Of a DNA stretch of 64,000 nucleotides, positions 55,858-64,000 are shown one piece after another. This stretch comes from Bacillus cereus group sp. RP43 (lineage in GTDB: Bacteria > Bacillota > Bacilli > Bacillales > Bacillaceae_G). The stretch's first letter is position 1, and each line of letters opens with the position of its first letter. Where the stretch lies: assembly GCF_040459645.1 (NCBI RefSeq), contig NZ_JARVHQ010000001.1, forward strand, positions 2,852,001 to 2,916,000, written 5' to 3'. The notes under the pieces were generated by a model that was not told where the DNA came from, made no database searches, and saw only the letters and a program-made list of their open reading frames with translations. Made by a program: the position numbers and the translations under genes.

Positions 55858-56595
55858 ATGGAACGTTTATGGATTCCAATAATCGTTACGTTTTTTTCGT
55901 TCGGCGGGTTACTATTAGGAGGTGCTGTTGGAGTAGCAACACGCCAACTAATTGAAGAAAAGATGCATCGCTTATACGCATTATGTGGTGGGATTTTGCT
56001 TGGGCTTTTATCACTTGAAATTATTCCTGAGACATTTTCAAGCTATGAAATAATAGGTCCTATGCTCGGCATAGCTATCGGTATTTTAGTTATGAGCTTA
56101 TTAGATAACTATTGTCACCATCCAATGATACATAACAAGGATCAACAAGCATGGCAAACCTTCCTTTTTCTTTCTTTTGCTATATTCATTCATAATATGC
56201 CGAGTGGGTTTGCGTTAGGTACAGCATTTACGAATCATAATGACTCTGCCATTCCTTTCTTACTTGCGATTGTCATTCACCATATTCCAGAAGGATTAGC
56301 TTTAATTATTCCATTTCTTTTTACAAAACATAAATATATTTCATTTTTATTAACAACTTTATTACTTTCTCTCATCCTAGGGACCGGTACTGTTTTTGGC
56401 ATTTTGATGGACGGGAAAGCTCTCCATTTACAAGGACTTATTATGGGAAGCGCAATTGGTTCTCTTGGCTATGTCACAATTCACGAAATGCTTTGGAAAG
56501 CAAAGAAACAGCTCTCTTTCCTTACATTTCTCATGTGGGCAACTAGTGGTTTTTTACTAATAACAGTGTTTACTTTATTCGCTGGTCATCATTAA
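55858..56595 (+). CDS. ZIP-family metal transporter
   Basis: 245 residues, eight predicted helices. The binuclear metal site motifs are present: HNMPSGFALG and HHIPEGLALI, with N-terminal IPETF. ZIP proteins import Zn or Fe. ATG follows GGAGTGTG. It lies close to the cadA efflux operon but has its own promoter; a shared metal-homeostasis role is possible. Confidence 0.9.
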   Translation: MERLWIPIIVTFFSFGGLLLGGAVGVATRQLIEEKMHRLYALCGGILLGLLSLEIIPETFSSYEIIGPMLGIAIGILVMSLLDNYCHHPMIHNKDQQAWQTFLFLSFAIFIHNMPSGFALGTAFTNHNDSAIPFLLAIVIHHIPEGLALIIPFLFTKHKYISFLLTTLLLSLILGTGTVFGILMDGKALHLQGLIMGSAIGSLGYVTIHEMLWKAKKQLSFLTFLMWATSGFLLITVFTLFAGHH

Positions 56596-56676
56596 AGCGA
56601 ATAAATTTATTATTTGTATATTTTTCCTTTTTCTCCAAAACATAATGTTATCTACCTATTATAAGGAGGAACAATT

Positions 56677-58377
56677 ATGTTTGGAAAAACAGCCGGTGAA
56701 GCATTAGTTGATTTATTAATTGACTGGGGAGTAGAACACATATATGGTATGCCTGGAGATTCCATCAATTCAATAATTGAGGCTTTAAGAAAAAAACAAG
56801 ATAAAATTAAATTTATTCAAGTTCGCCATGAAGAAGCTGGTGCATTAGCGGCGGCAGCCTATGCGAAATTAACAGGAAAACTTGGTGTTTGTATGGCTAT
56901 TGCAGGACCTGGGGCCATCCATTTATTAAACGGTTTATATGATGCCAAACTCGATCAAGCTCCTGTACTAGCAATTTCAGGACAAGTAGAAACCGATTTA
57001 CTCGGAACGGATTTTTTCCAAGAAGTAAACTTAGAAAGAATGTTTGATGATGTCGCGGTTTATAACCAGCGTATTATGTCAGCTGAACAACTACCTGCTG
57101 TAGTCAATCAAGCGATTCGTATGGCATATACGAAAAAAGGTGTATCCGTTCTTACTATTCCAGATGATGTTCCGAAATTCGAAGTAAAAAATGGTGCTCG
57201 TGTTACAAACACTTCTTTTACATTGCCTGAGCTATTTCCGCAAAAAGAAGATTTAGATGCAGCGAAACTCGCAATAAATGAAGCGACAAAACCTGTTATT
57301 TTAGCTGGAAAAGGAGCTAAACACGCGAGAGAATCTTTACTTGCATTCGCAGAACATATCGGTGCTCCAATCGTACTTACATTACCAGCTAAAGGAATTG
57401 TTCCTGATGAACACCCTCTTTGTATCGGTGGATTAGGATTAATCGGGACGAAGCCTTCTTATGAAGCAATGAAGCATGCCGATACTTTAATTATGGTTGG
57501 TACTTCTTATCCGTTCACTGGTTTCTTACCCGAAAAAGCAAAAACACTTCATATTGATACAGATCCCGCACAAATCGGGAAACGTTATACGACAGATATC
57601 GGCTTAGCTGGTGATGCTGATAAAACATTAAAATGGTTAATTGAAAATGTAGAAAAACACGAGGACCATTCCTTCTTAGAGCATTATCAAGAAATGATGA
57701 AAAAATGGGAAGAAAAATTACACAATCAAGAAGAAGATTCTTCGACTCCAATTAAACCACAGCGAGTTATGCATGCACTGCAGAAAGTGGCCGAAGATGA
57801 TGCAATTCTTTCAGTAGATGTCGGAAATGTAACAGTGTGGACAGCAAGGCACTTCCGTATGACGAATCAGCAATTTATCATTTCTAGTTGGCTTGCAACA
57901 CTTGGCTGCGGTTTACCTGGTGCACTGGCTGGACAAATTGCTTTCCCGGATAAACAAGTGTTTGCAGTTTGTGGTGACGGCGGATTCGGAATGACAATGA
58001 ATGACTTCGTAACAGCTGTTAAATATAAACTACCAATCGTTGTCGTTGTATTAAACAATAATAAAATTGCTATGATTAAATTTGAACAAGAAGTTATGGG
58101 AAATATTGAATTTGGTACAGACTTAACGAATCCTGATTTCGCAAAATATGCTGAGGCGTGCGGTGGTATTGGATACCGCGTCGAACAGTTAGATGACTTA
58201 CTTCCTGCCTTTGAAAATGCGGTAAAACAAAGTAAACCATGCATTATTGATGTAGTTGTAGATGTAAATGAAGCACCAATGCCAGCAAAAATCACATTTA
58301 GTCAAGCAGCTGGTTATACGAAACATATGATAAAAGAATTATTTGAAGAAGGTAAGATTGATTTACCACCACTTTAA
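56677..58377 (+). CDS. Pyruvate oxidase / thiamine-diphosphate-dependent enzyme (YdaP-like)
   Basis: 566 residues with the three ThDP domains. Catalytic Glu in VRHEEAGALAAAAYAKLTG; ThDP-binding GDGGFGMTMNDFVTAVKY ... LNNNKIAM (GDG...NN). GLGLIGTKPSYEAMK and FAVCGDG match pyruvate oxidase of the YdaP type, which converts pyruvate to acetyl phosphate or acetate. ATG follows AAGGAGGAAC. Acetolactate synthase is unlikely given the C-terminal FSQAAGYTKHMIKEL. Confidence 0.9.
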   Translation: MFGKTAGEALVDLLIDWGVEHIYGMPGDSINSIIEALRKKQDKIKFIQVRHEEAGALAAAAYAKLTGKLGVCMAIAGPGAIHLLNGLYDAKLDQAPVLAISGQVETDLLGTDFFQEVNLERMFDDVAVYNQRIMSAEQLPAVVNQAIRMAYTKKGVSVLTIPDDVPKFEVKNGARVTNTSFTLPELFPQKEDLDAAKLAINEATKPVILAGKGAKHARESLLAFAEHIGAPIVLTLPAKGIVPDEHPLCIGGLGLIGTKPSYEAMKHADTLIMVGTSYPFTGFLPEKAKTLHIDTDPAQIGKRYTTDIGLAGDADKTLKWLIENVEKHEDHSFLEHYQEMMKKWEEKLHNQEEDSSTPIKPQRVMHALQKVAEDDAILSVDVGNVTVWTARHFRMTNQQFIISSWLATLGCGLPGALAGQIAFPDKQVFAVCGDGGFGMTMNDFVTAVKYKLPIVVVVLNNNKIAMIKFEQEVMGNIEFGTDLTNPDFAKYAEACGGIGYRVEQLDDLLPAFENAVKQSKPCIIDVVVDVNEAPMPAKITFSQAAGYTKHMIKELFEEGKIDLPPL

Positions 58378-58380
58378 ACA

Positions 58381-58421
58381 AAAAAGATAGCTGAAAACAA
58401 TTTGTCTTCAGCTATCTTTTT
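58381..58421. terminator. Bidirectional terminator
   Basis: A 15-bp perfect stem AAAAAGATAGCTGAA with its complement; it serves the pyruvate oxidase and perhaps the minus-strand permease fragment. Confidence 0.85.
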
Positions 58422-58879
58422 TATTTTTTCACCTCACTATGAAATGAAAAATCATTCATGGTAGGCTGTATTTGTTTCTCTACTTTCACTTCTTCCTTCT
58501 TCCGATTCGCTCTTCTAACATTTCCTAGCTTAATCGCATCTTGCATACTATTACTAATCAGATTTCCTGACAAAATTGTCATACTATAAAAAGCAATCGG
58601 AATAAGTACAATCCATGTATGAGTAGTTAAGTGACGGAAGTTTTGACCAATTAACCCTGTCCATTCTTTTGTTACACTATCTGCATCTATACCGCCAAAA
58701 AATAATTCCAACAAACCAAGATACAAGAGGAGTAATAAAGTACTTACAAATTGCTGGGCTACTAATAAAAGAAATGATGGTAACATATGCGGCCATACAT
58801 GACGCTTCATTTAATGATATGTAGCTAAAATCTTTTTACGTCTCGCTAACCTTTTTAATTCTCTAAAGTTCGGATACAT
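58421..58879 (-). pseudogene. Truncated ABC-transporter permease fragment (peptide-uptake type) with in-frame TAA
   Basis: Reads MYPNFRELKRLARRKKILAT to TAA at 58811-58813, then continues in frame MKRHVWPHMLPSFLLLVAQ through a hydrophobic segment (VSTLLLLLYLGLLELFFGG). RHVWPHMLPSF is like the RHVLPH-LP motif of DppB/DppC-type permeases. The first ~150 residues are missing; ATG 58879 is only 5 bases after the neighbouring gene's stop and has no ribosome site. The TAA likely replaces CAA (Gln) or a similar codon. Confidence 0.65.
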
Positions 58880-58884
58880 TTTAT

Positions 58885-59916
58885 TTATTTTACAAATGTA
58901 TCGCACATCCACTTATAAAATTTTTCTTTCTCTTCAAATTGTGGATAATGAGCTGATTTCTCAAAAGTAATAAATTCTTTTTGATCTGCTTCAATAGCAT
59001 CAAAATATGTTTTTGCTGCATGAAATGAAGTGTTATAGTCATATTTCCCCATAAGGAAAAAAAGCGGTAGCTTCATTTTAGTCACCTTAGTAGGCAATGG
59101 ATTCTTTAAATCCTTTTCTAATAAGACAGTTTGAGAATGTGATAATCCAACGTTATAACGAATTACGTCTAACAAGTTATATTCATTACTAAGTAACATC
59201 TCTATATTATCACCATCTGGATTTTCAATGAGTCTTGATGTTCCACCATATTTCGCAACATAATTTCGCGGAGTGTATGTATCGCCATTTTTAATTTTTT
59301 CAGTCAACCCATTTAAATAGGAGACCTCATCTGCGTTCCCAGCATTTTTCGCTTGATTGATAACAAACTTTAAACTATCCATTTCACTTTCTACTGTATC
59401 ACTCATCTGTCCTATACCAACATACGCTTCATATTTTTCAGGAGCTTTATAGGCAGCTTGCATTCCAATATATGTACCGTAAGAATGCCCAATCAATATT
59501 ACTTTTTCTTTGCCGAGACGTTTTGAAACATAATCTGTCATAGCTAATAAATCTTCTACAAGTAGGTCTGATGATAGATTCGAATAGTCTTCAATGAAAT
59601 GATACGATTTCCCGCTTGCCCTTTGATCGTAATTAACAACTGTGAATTTCTCTTCCAATAAGTCTTGATATTTTTGAGCATATGGTATTTCTGAAGAACC
59701 TGGTCCACCATGTACAAAAATAATAACCGGATTCTTCTTATCTTTGCCGCGTATCATAATTTCATGACCACTTCCATTTATCTCTACTTGCTCTAATGTA
59801 CTTATACTGTTTTTCCCCTTTATTTGCGAGGTCCATGTAGGAAATACTAACGCCATAATTATTAATAGTATAATAGTGACTGCAATACGTTTTACTAATT
59901 TTTTTATCTTCTTCAT
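58885..59916 (-). CDS. Membrane-anchored alpha/beta hydrolase (prolyl-iminopeptidase-like)
   Basis: 343 residues. A basic N-terminus and one membrane segment (IAVTIILLIIMALVFPTW) suggest an exported, anchored enzyme. HGGPGSSE oxyanion motif, DQRASGKS, nucleophile GHSYGTYIG, acid in MGKYDYNT and His in SAHYPQFEE are as in the S33 peptidase/proline iminopeptidase group. Substrate unknown. Confidence 0.88.
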   Translation of the reverse strand: MKKIKKLVKRIAVTIILLIIMALVFPTWTSQIKGKNSISTLEQVEINGSGHEIMIRGKDKKNPVIIFVHGGPGSSEIPYAQKYQDLLEEKFTVVNYDQRASGKSYHFIEDYSNLSSDLLVEDLLAMTDYVSKRLGKEKVILIGHSYGTYIGMQAAYKAPEKYEAYVGIGQMSDTVESEMDSLKFVINQAKNAGNADEVSYLNGLTEKIKNGDTYTPRNYVAKYGGTSRLIENPDGDNIEMLLSNEYNLLDVIRYNVGLSHSQTVLLEKDLKNPLPTKVTKMKLPLFFLMGKYDYNTSFHAAKTYFDAIEADQKEFITFEKSAHYPQFEEKEKFYKWMCDTFVK

Positions 59917-60142
59917 AAGACGTTTCCTTTCTTTTAAATTTATAAGAATATCAATTTAGTTCTGTAAAACTACCCCCAAAAAATATCAATATACATCAAT
60001 TGCACTTTCCAATTTCATCTTGATTTTTTGTACATTCTTAATATCCCATACACTTCTTAACTTTCCTCTATATAAACCCTTAATATTTTTTAATTTTCAA
60101 TATATTAATCATAGGAAGGCTTGGTCACAATGTATTACAAAT

Positions 60143-60178
60143 AAAAAGAGTCCTTGTTTTCAAAACAAGGACTCTTTT
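60143..60178. terminator. Terminator of the BceAB-type operon
   Basis: A perfect 17-bp stem AAAAGAGTCCTTGTTTT with its complement, directly after the permease stop. Confidence 0.9.
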
Positions 60179-60184
60179 CTTAAA

Positions 60185-62068
60185 CTATTTTGCTACTTCT
60201 TCTTTTGGCATTACCATACCTTTATAAAGTTGAACAGTAATCCAGTAATAGATGAAATAAATGACTAAAAATATTCCTATTGGCACCCACACTTTCACAA
60301 ACGGGTCAACTAATATAAAGCTGAATAAATTAAGCCCTACTAAAACGTGGGAAATACCAATGATTGCTGGGAAGATAAATAAATATGATATTTCTTTATA
60401 TATACTTTTTGTTAACATACTACGTCTAACACCGATTTTTCGTAACATTTCATAACGTCGTACATCACGAGAAGCACCCGTTAATATTTTGAACATAAGG
60501 GAACTTGCCATCATTGCTAAAAAGGCAATTCCAAGGAAAAATCCCATAAACATTGTTCCGCTCATAAAACTGTTCATAAACTGATAAATTGTCATTTTCG
60601 TAAATAAGTCTACTTTTGCACCTGTTGTTTTTTCAATTTGTTCTTTTTGTCTCTTGTCTATTTCGATCAACAACGGTTTATATTTTTTCATATCATCTAC
60701 TTTTGCTAATGTCACAGTATGTTCTGTTCCTTGAATTCCTTTATAATGCTCTTCATCAGCAATTCTTACAGGCTTTCCGTTAAATTGATTATGTGTAATT
60801 TGTATTTCTCTTACAACCGCATCTTCCCAATCTTTTGGCATACGAGGAAGCTTATTCGCTACTTCGGGAGCGTCCAAAGCAGAATATACAGGTTCAGTTA
60901 AAGGTTCAGCTACACGTTTACGAGCAGGTTCTTTTAAAGTTTTTGTATCAAAATGATCTGAAATAAGTGGTGGTTTTTCAGTTAAGTCGTTACGTAAATA
61001 ATAAACCGCTTCTCCATCTACTTTATACTTGTACTTGCTTTCTTCAACAATTTCCATTTCTTTTAATGCAGCTTTATCTTGATCATTTGGATCATGAATT
61101 ACGACATCATATACACGTGAGAAGTCTGTCATAATACCTACGTTCTTTTGAAACGCCATACCTGCTGTCATCGCACCTGCACCTAATGCAATTAACATCG
61201 CTACAGTACCCAGTACTCTCGATAAACTAGTTACTCGAAAACGTAACTGTGCATAAGTAAAACTATTTAAGCCCGTTTCATTTCGTTTTTTATTCCCCTT
61301 AATTTTCATCACGAAAAATGGGAGTAATGAGCTAAAAATGAAATAAGTCCCTAATGTTGTAACGATTGTCGCTATTATAAATCCTAGTTCAGCGAACATT
61401 TTTATATTTATCATAAAATAATATCCTGTACTTACAAGTAACACACCTAGTACTGTCATAATAACAATTCGAGTTTTACTTTTCTTCACTTCATCTTGCG
61501 TTTCATCTTCACGTATTAACTCTAATTCTGTTTTACGTAATAATCGGAAACTATTCATTAAACCAGTAATGAAAAATAATATTAAGAAGAATATAGATGT
61601 AACCAATATAGCTGGTGTGTATACAGATGCATAATTACCTTTTGCTGAAATTTCCATTCCATTCATTAAAAAATTTCCTGCTACACTAGCGAGTACTATT
61701 CCTACTAAAATACCGATAATAATACTGACAATCCCCATACCAAAAGTCTCAATAAATAATAATTGCGCTACTTTTTTCTTTTTCGCTCCAAGCATCATGT
61801 ACATACCTAGTTCTTTTCTTCTTAATGTAAGTAAAAAAGAATTGGCATATATAATATAAAATACAGTTATGAAAGAAAGTAATATTGCACCTACCCAGAA
61901 TACGAGCCTAATACTACTAATAAGGCTATTATCTTTTGTAAATTCACTATTCATCGCCATCGTTTGGAACATGTAGAAAATACTAATACTAATAACGAGA
62001 CCAATAAGTAAAACCATATAATCCTTTAACATTTTTTTCATACTATGACGTGATAATTTGAATAACAT
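60185..62068 (-). CDS. BceB-type ABC transporter permease (peptide-antibiotic detoxification)
   Basis: 627 residues, ten hydrophobic segments with a large extracellular loop (about 300-500) between helices 7 and 8, as in BceB permeases, which sense and remove peptide antibiotics. FtsX-type C-terminal domain (LIFPAIIGISHVLVGL). Start ATG follows its ATPase by 11 bases. No histidine kinase/response regulator pair lies next to it. Confidence 0.9.
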   Translation of the reverse strand: MLFKLSRHSMKKMLKDYMVLLIGLVISISIFYMFQTMAMNSEFTKDNSLISSIRLVFWVGAILLSFITVFYIIYANSFLLTLRRKELGMYMMLGAKKKKVAQLLFIETFGMGIVSIIIGILVGIVLASVAGNFLMNGMEISAKGNYASVYTPAILVTSIFFLILFFITGLMNSFRLLRKTELELIREDETQDEVKKSKTRIVIMTVLGVLLVSTGYYFMINIKMFAELGFIIATIVTTLGTYFIFSSLLPFFVMKIKGNKKRNETGLNSFTYAQLRFRVTSLSRVLGTVAMLIALGAGAMTAGMAFQKNVGIMTDFSRVYDVVIHDPNDQDKAALKEMEIVEESKYKYKVDGEAVYYLRNDLTEKPPLISDHFDTKTLKEPARKRVAEPLTEPVYSALDAPEVANKLPRMPKDWEDAVVREIQITHNQFNGKPVRIADEEHYKGIQGTEHTVTLAKVDDMKKYKPLLIEIDKRQKEQIEKTTGAKVDLFTKMTIYQFMNSFMSGTMFMGFFLGIAFLAMMASSLMFKILTGASRDVRRYEMLRKIGVRRSMLTKSIYKEISYLFIFPAIIGISHVLVGLNLFSFILVDPFVKVWVPIGIFLVIYFIYYWITVQLYKGMVMPKEEVAK

Positions 62069-62079
62069 AGTCTCGCCCC

Positions 62080-62847
62080 CTACTTCGACTCAGCAGCTGA
62101 GCCCATATGAGCAAGCACACCTAAAATGTCTTGATAGAAATTTTCTCGAGTCCCTTGACGCTTTAACTCTTTATAAAGAAGACCATCTTGAATGAATAAA
62201 ATACGCTCACAGTAACTTGCACTAAACGCATCATGTGTGACCATTAAAATACTTACATTGTGATTTTCATGTAAATCTTGCATCGCTTCTAATAAACTTT
62301 TTGCATTTTTACTATCAAGTGCCCCTGTCGGTTCATCTGCTAATACGATTGCCGGATTATGTACTAAAGCTCGTGCTGCCGCTGTTCTTTGCTTTTGCCC
62401 ACCAGAAACAGCAGTCGGATATTTTGTTAAAATTTCAGTAATCCCTAATTTCTTTGCTACTTCATTTACTTTTCCAGTAATCTCACTTGACGGTACGCCT
62501 TGCAGGGAGAGTGGTAAAGCGATATTTTCATAAATTGATAAATTTTCTAGTAGATTAAAGTCTTGAAAAATAAATCCTAATTTTTGAGAACGAAAATCTG
62601 ATAATGCATTACCCTTCATAGAAGTAATATTTGTACCCGCTATTGTTACACTGCCACCTGTCGCTTGATCAAGTGTACTAATCACATTTAGTAATGTCGT
62701 TTTTCCAGATCCAGAAGGACCCATAATCCCTACAAACTCCCCTTCTTTAATACTTAATGAAACACCCCTTAATGCTTTTGACTGATTCTCATTTCTTTTC
62801 CCATACGTTTTTTCTACACGTTCTACAGTAACTACGTTTGTTGACAT
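62080..62847 (-). CDS. BceA-type ABC transporter ATPase
   Basis: 255 residues. Walker A GPSGSGKTT, Q-loop FQDFNLLENLS, signature SGGQKQRTA, Walker B VLADEPTGALDSK, switch VTHD. ATG 62845-62847 follows GGAGTG; the more upstream GTG lies in that site. It forms an operon with the permease. A BceR-type operator lies about 186 bases upstream. Confidence 0.92.
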   Translation of the reverse strand: MSTNVVTVERVEKTYGKRNENQSKALRGVSLSIKEGEFVGIMGPSGSGKTTLLNVISTLDQATGGSVTIAGTNITSMKGNALSDFRSQKLGFIFQDFNLLENLSIYENIALPLSLQGVPSSEITGKVNEVAKKLGITEILTKYPTAVSGGQKQRTAAARALVHNPAIVLADEPTGALDSKNAKSLLEAMQDLHENHNVSILMVTHDAFSASYCERILFIQDGLLYKELKRQGTRENFYQDILGVLAHMGSAAESK

Positions 62848-63032
62848 CTCTTTCACTCCATCCCTTTTGTATAAAATTAATTTCTCACATATTTCTTATC
62901 TTTTTCTCACGTAAATCCTTAAGTTTTTTTAAATTTTTCTAACAAAATTAGATACATAAGTAGAATGAACCTATTTCCTCTTTCATATTCTCACTTTTCT
63001 AAAACTCGTTCCTTCGATTTCCCTTACATTTA

Positions 63033-63050
63033 CCTTACATTTTTGTAAGG
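63033..63050 (-). promoter_or_regulatory. BceR-type operator (TTACA-N4-TGTAA)
   Basis: CCTTACA-TTTT-TGTAAGG is a perfect inverted repeat with a 4-base spacer, the consensus TNACA-N4-TGTAA of BceR-family response regulators. A further half-site (TTACATT) lies 10 bases upstream at 63024. It is upstream of the bceAB-type operon, so a remote BceS/BceR pair probably activates it. Confidence 0.75.
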
Positions 63051-63075
63051 TAAACAAGAAAACACACAACTTCAT

Positions 63076-63107
63076 AAAAGCATTTCTTTGTAATGAGAAA
63101 TGCTTTT
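63076..63107. terminator. Hairpin between the operator and the DUF2975 gene
   Basis: AAAAGCATTTCT with its complement, followed by T residues on the plus strand. There is no gene directly before it, so it may belong to a lost gene. Confidence 0.6.
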
Positions 63108-63235
63108 TATTTTGTTAAAATTAAAAGGGTATTTTAATAACAATAATCACATAATAAAAAACAATATAATTTTATTGTAAAACAATAAATCCTATGATAA
63201 AATCATGTTGTTATTACATAAGCGAGGTGCTTTTT

Positions 63236-63718
63236 ATGAAACAAGTTACGACACTTTTTTTAAAGCTAGCTATTATTTTTATAGGAATCCCAGTTCTTGC
63301 ATTGTGTATATTTTTGGTGCCTAAGATCGGGAGTTTTGCTGGAGAATTGTATCCAGATATCGCTTATATGAAATCTCTCGTTTTAATCGATATGTACGCG
63401 GTAGCGATACCTTTTTACTTTGCTCTGTATCAGGCTTTTAAACTTTTAAGCTATATTGATAAGAACCAAGCGTTCTCGGAATTATCGGTAAAGGCTTTAA
63501 AGAATATAAAATACTGTGCCATCACGATCAGTACCTTGTACTTGCTAGGTATGCCACTCTACTATCTCATGGCGAAAAAAATTGATCCTCCAAGTTTCAT
63601 ACCAATCGGATTGACCATCATTTTCGCCTCTATGGTGATCGCCGTTTTTGCTGCTGTTCTCCAAAGACTTTTACAAGAAGCTATTAATATAAAATCAGAA
63701 AATGATTTAACGGTCTGA
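63236..63718 (+). CDS. DUF2975 membrane protein
   Basis: 160 residues, four hydrophobic segments (LFLKLAIIFIGIPVLALCIFL region first). DUF2975 proteins are found next to small XRE regulators (as in YozG/YoaS-type pairs). ATG 63236 follows GCGAGGTGC. Upstream ACAATA/TATTGT dyads around 63162-63187 may be the XRE operator. Function unknown. Confidence 0.85.
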   Translation: MKQVTTLFLKLAIIFIGIPVLALCIFLVPKIGSFAGELYPDIAYMKSLVLIDMYAVAIPFYFALYQAFKLLSYIDKNQAFSELSVKALKNIKYCAITISTLYLLGMPLYYLMAKKIDPPSFIPIGLTIIFASMVIAVFAAVLQRLLQEAINIKSENDLTV

Positions 63719-63728
63719 GGTGGAGGAT

Positions 63729-63947
63729 ATGGCAATTATTATTAATATTGATGTGATGTTAGCAAAACGAAAAATGAGCGTAACGGAGCTTTCGGAGAGG
63801 GTCGGGATTACGATGGCGAATCTTTCCATTCTGAAAAATGGGAAAGCAAAAGCGGTTCGTTTTTCAACATTAGAAGCGATATGTAAGATTTTAGATTGTC
63901 AACCAGGTGATATTTTGGAGTACAAAAGCGACGAATACACTCAATAA
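63729..63947 (+). CDS. Small XRE-family regulator (YozG-like), stop codon shared with a repeat
   Basis: 72 residues, a single helix-turn-helix (VTELSERVGITMANLSILKNG, KAVRFSTLEAICKILDCQ) in the usual DUF2975 partnership. ATG 63729 follows GAGGTGGAGG, 10 bases after the membrane gene. The last base of CAA and the TAA stop are part of the ATAAA boundary of the bcr1-like repeat, so the insertion happened exactly at the gene end. Confidence 0.85.
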   Translation: MAIIINIDVMLAKRKMSVTELSERVGITMANLSILKNGKAKAVRFSTLEAICKILDCQPGDILEYKSDEYTQ

Positions 63948-64000
63948 AGTGAAACTTTAATCAGTGGGGATTTTGTTCATCCCCCACTGATTATTAGCCT
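63944..64000. repeat. bcr1-like chromosomal repeat, copy 3 (cut by the window end)
   Basis: From ATAAA at 63944-63948 the sequence GTGAAACTTTAATCAGTGGG and following text match copies 1 and 2 through GATTATTAGCC. The rest is outside the window. Confidence 0.75.

Overview
The window is Bacillus cereus-group chromosome. The low G+C content, strong GAGGTG/GGAGG ribosome binding sites, spore-surface collagen-like proteins with a BclA-type leader, a GerA-family germination operon, a Spo0E-type phosphatase, a heterocycloanthracin precursor and three copies of a bcr1-like repeat all point to that group. I cannot assign a species. No rRNA, tRNA, CRISPR array or complete insertion sequence was seen.

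Layout. 0-5.5 kb is a spore-surface block: two DUF4183 collagen-type proteins, a BclA-like protein, a decayed glycosyltransferase and a tandem-repeat protein resembling the Ena/DUF3992 appendage subunits, interrupted by a regulator/LysE exporter pair. 5.6-13.8 kb holds a heterodimeric ABC exporter, a GNAT, a MOSC protein and a GABA-type aminotransferase with a LysR regulator. 14-17.2 kb is accessory DNA: the heterocycloanthracin precursor, two bcr1 repeats, a G+C-richer orphan and a decayed phage-like gene. 17.5-33.8 kb is a run of metabolic and regulatory genes (asd paralog, LysR, DUF6241, CPBP protease, cold-shock genes, HemY paralog, cupin regulators, EamA exporter, DUF2935, acetyltransferases including a GNAT-pentapeptide fusion). 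34-38 kb is a gerABC-type operon, apparently preceded by an overlooked 41-codon membrane peptide. 38.3-41.3 kb is an MMPL transporter with its TetR regulator. 41.4-50 kb is rich in broken genes and also carries a DMT-Crp-DMT operon. 50.3-58.4 kb holds a CorC/HlyC protein, an ArsR-CadA metal-efflux operon, a ZIP transporter and a pyruvate oxidase. 58.4-64 kb holds a broken permease, a lipase-like hydrolase, a BceAB-type transporter with a BceR-type operator, a DUF2975/XRE pair and a third bcr1 copy.

Recurrent themes. (1) About a dozen pseudogenes or remnants occur in 64 kb. Four appear to be single-base changes in homopolymer runs and four contain a clean in-frame stop. (2) Three genes have an ideal ribosome binding site followed by ATT or ATC where ATG is expected. 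(3) Several very short genes have good ribosome binding sites and would be missed by length cut-offs. (4) Many regulators sit beside the exporter or enzyme they probably control, with visible inverted repeats between them.

All family names come from recognising motifs by eye; no database search was possible.
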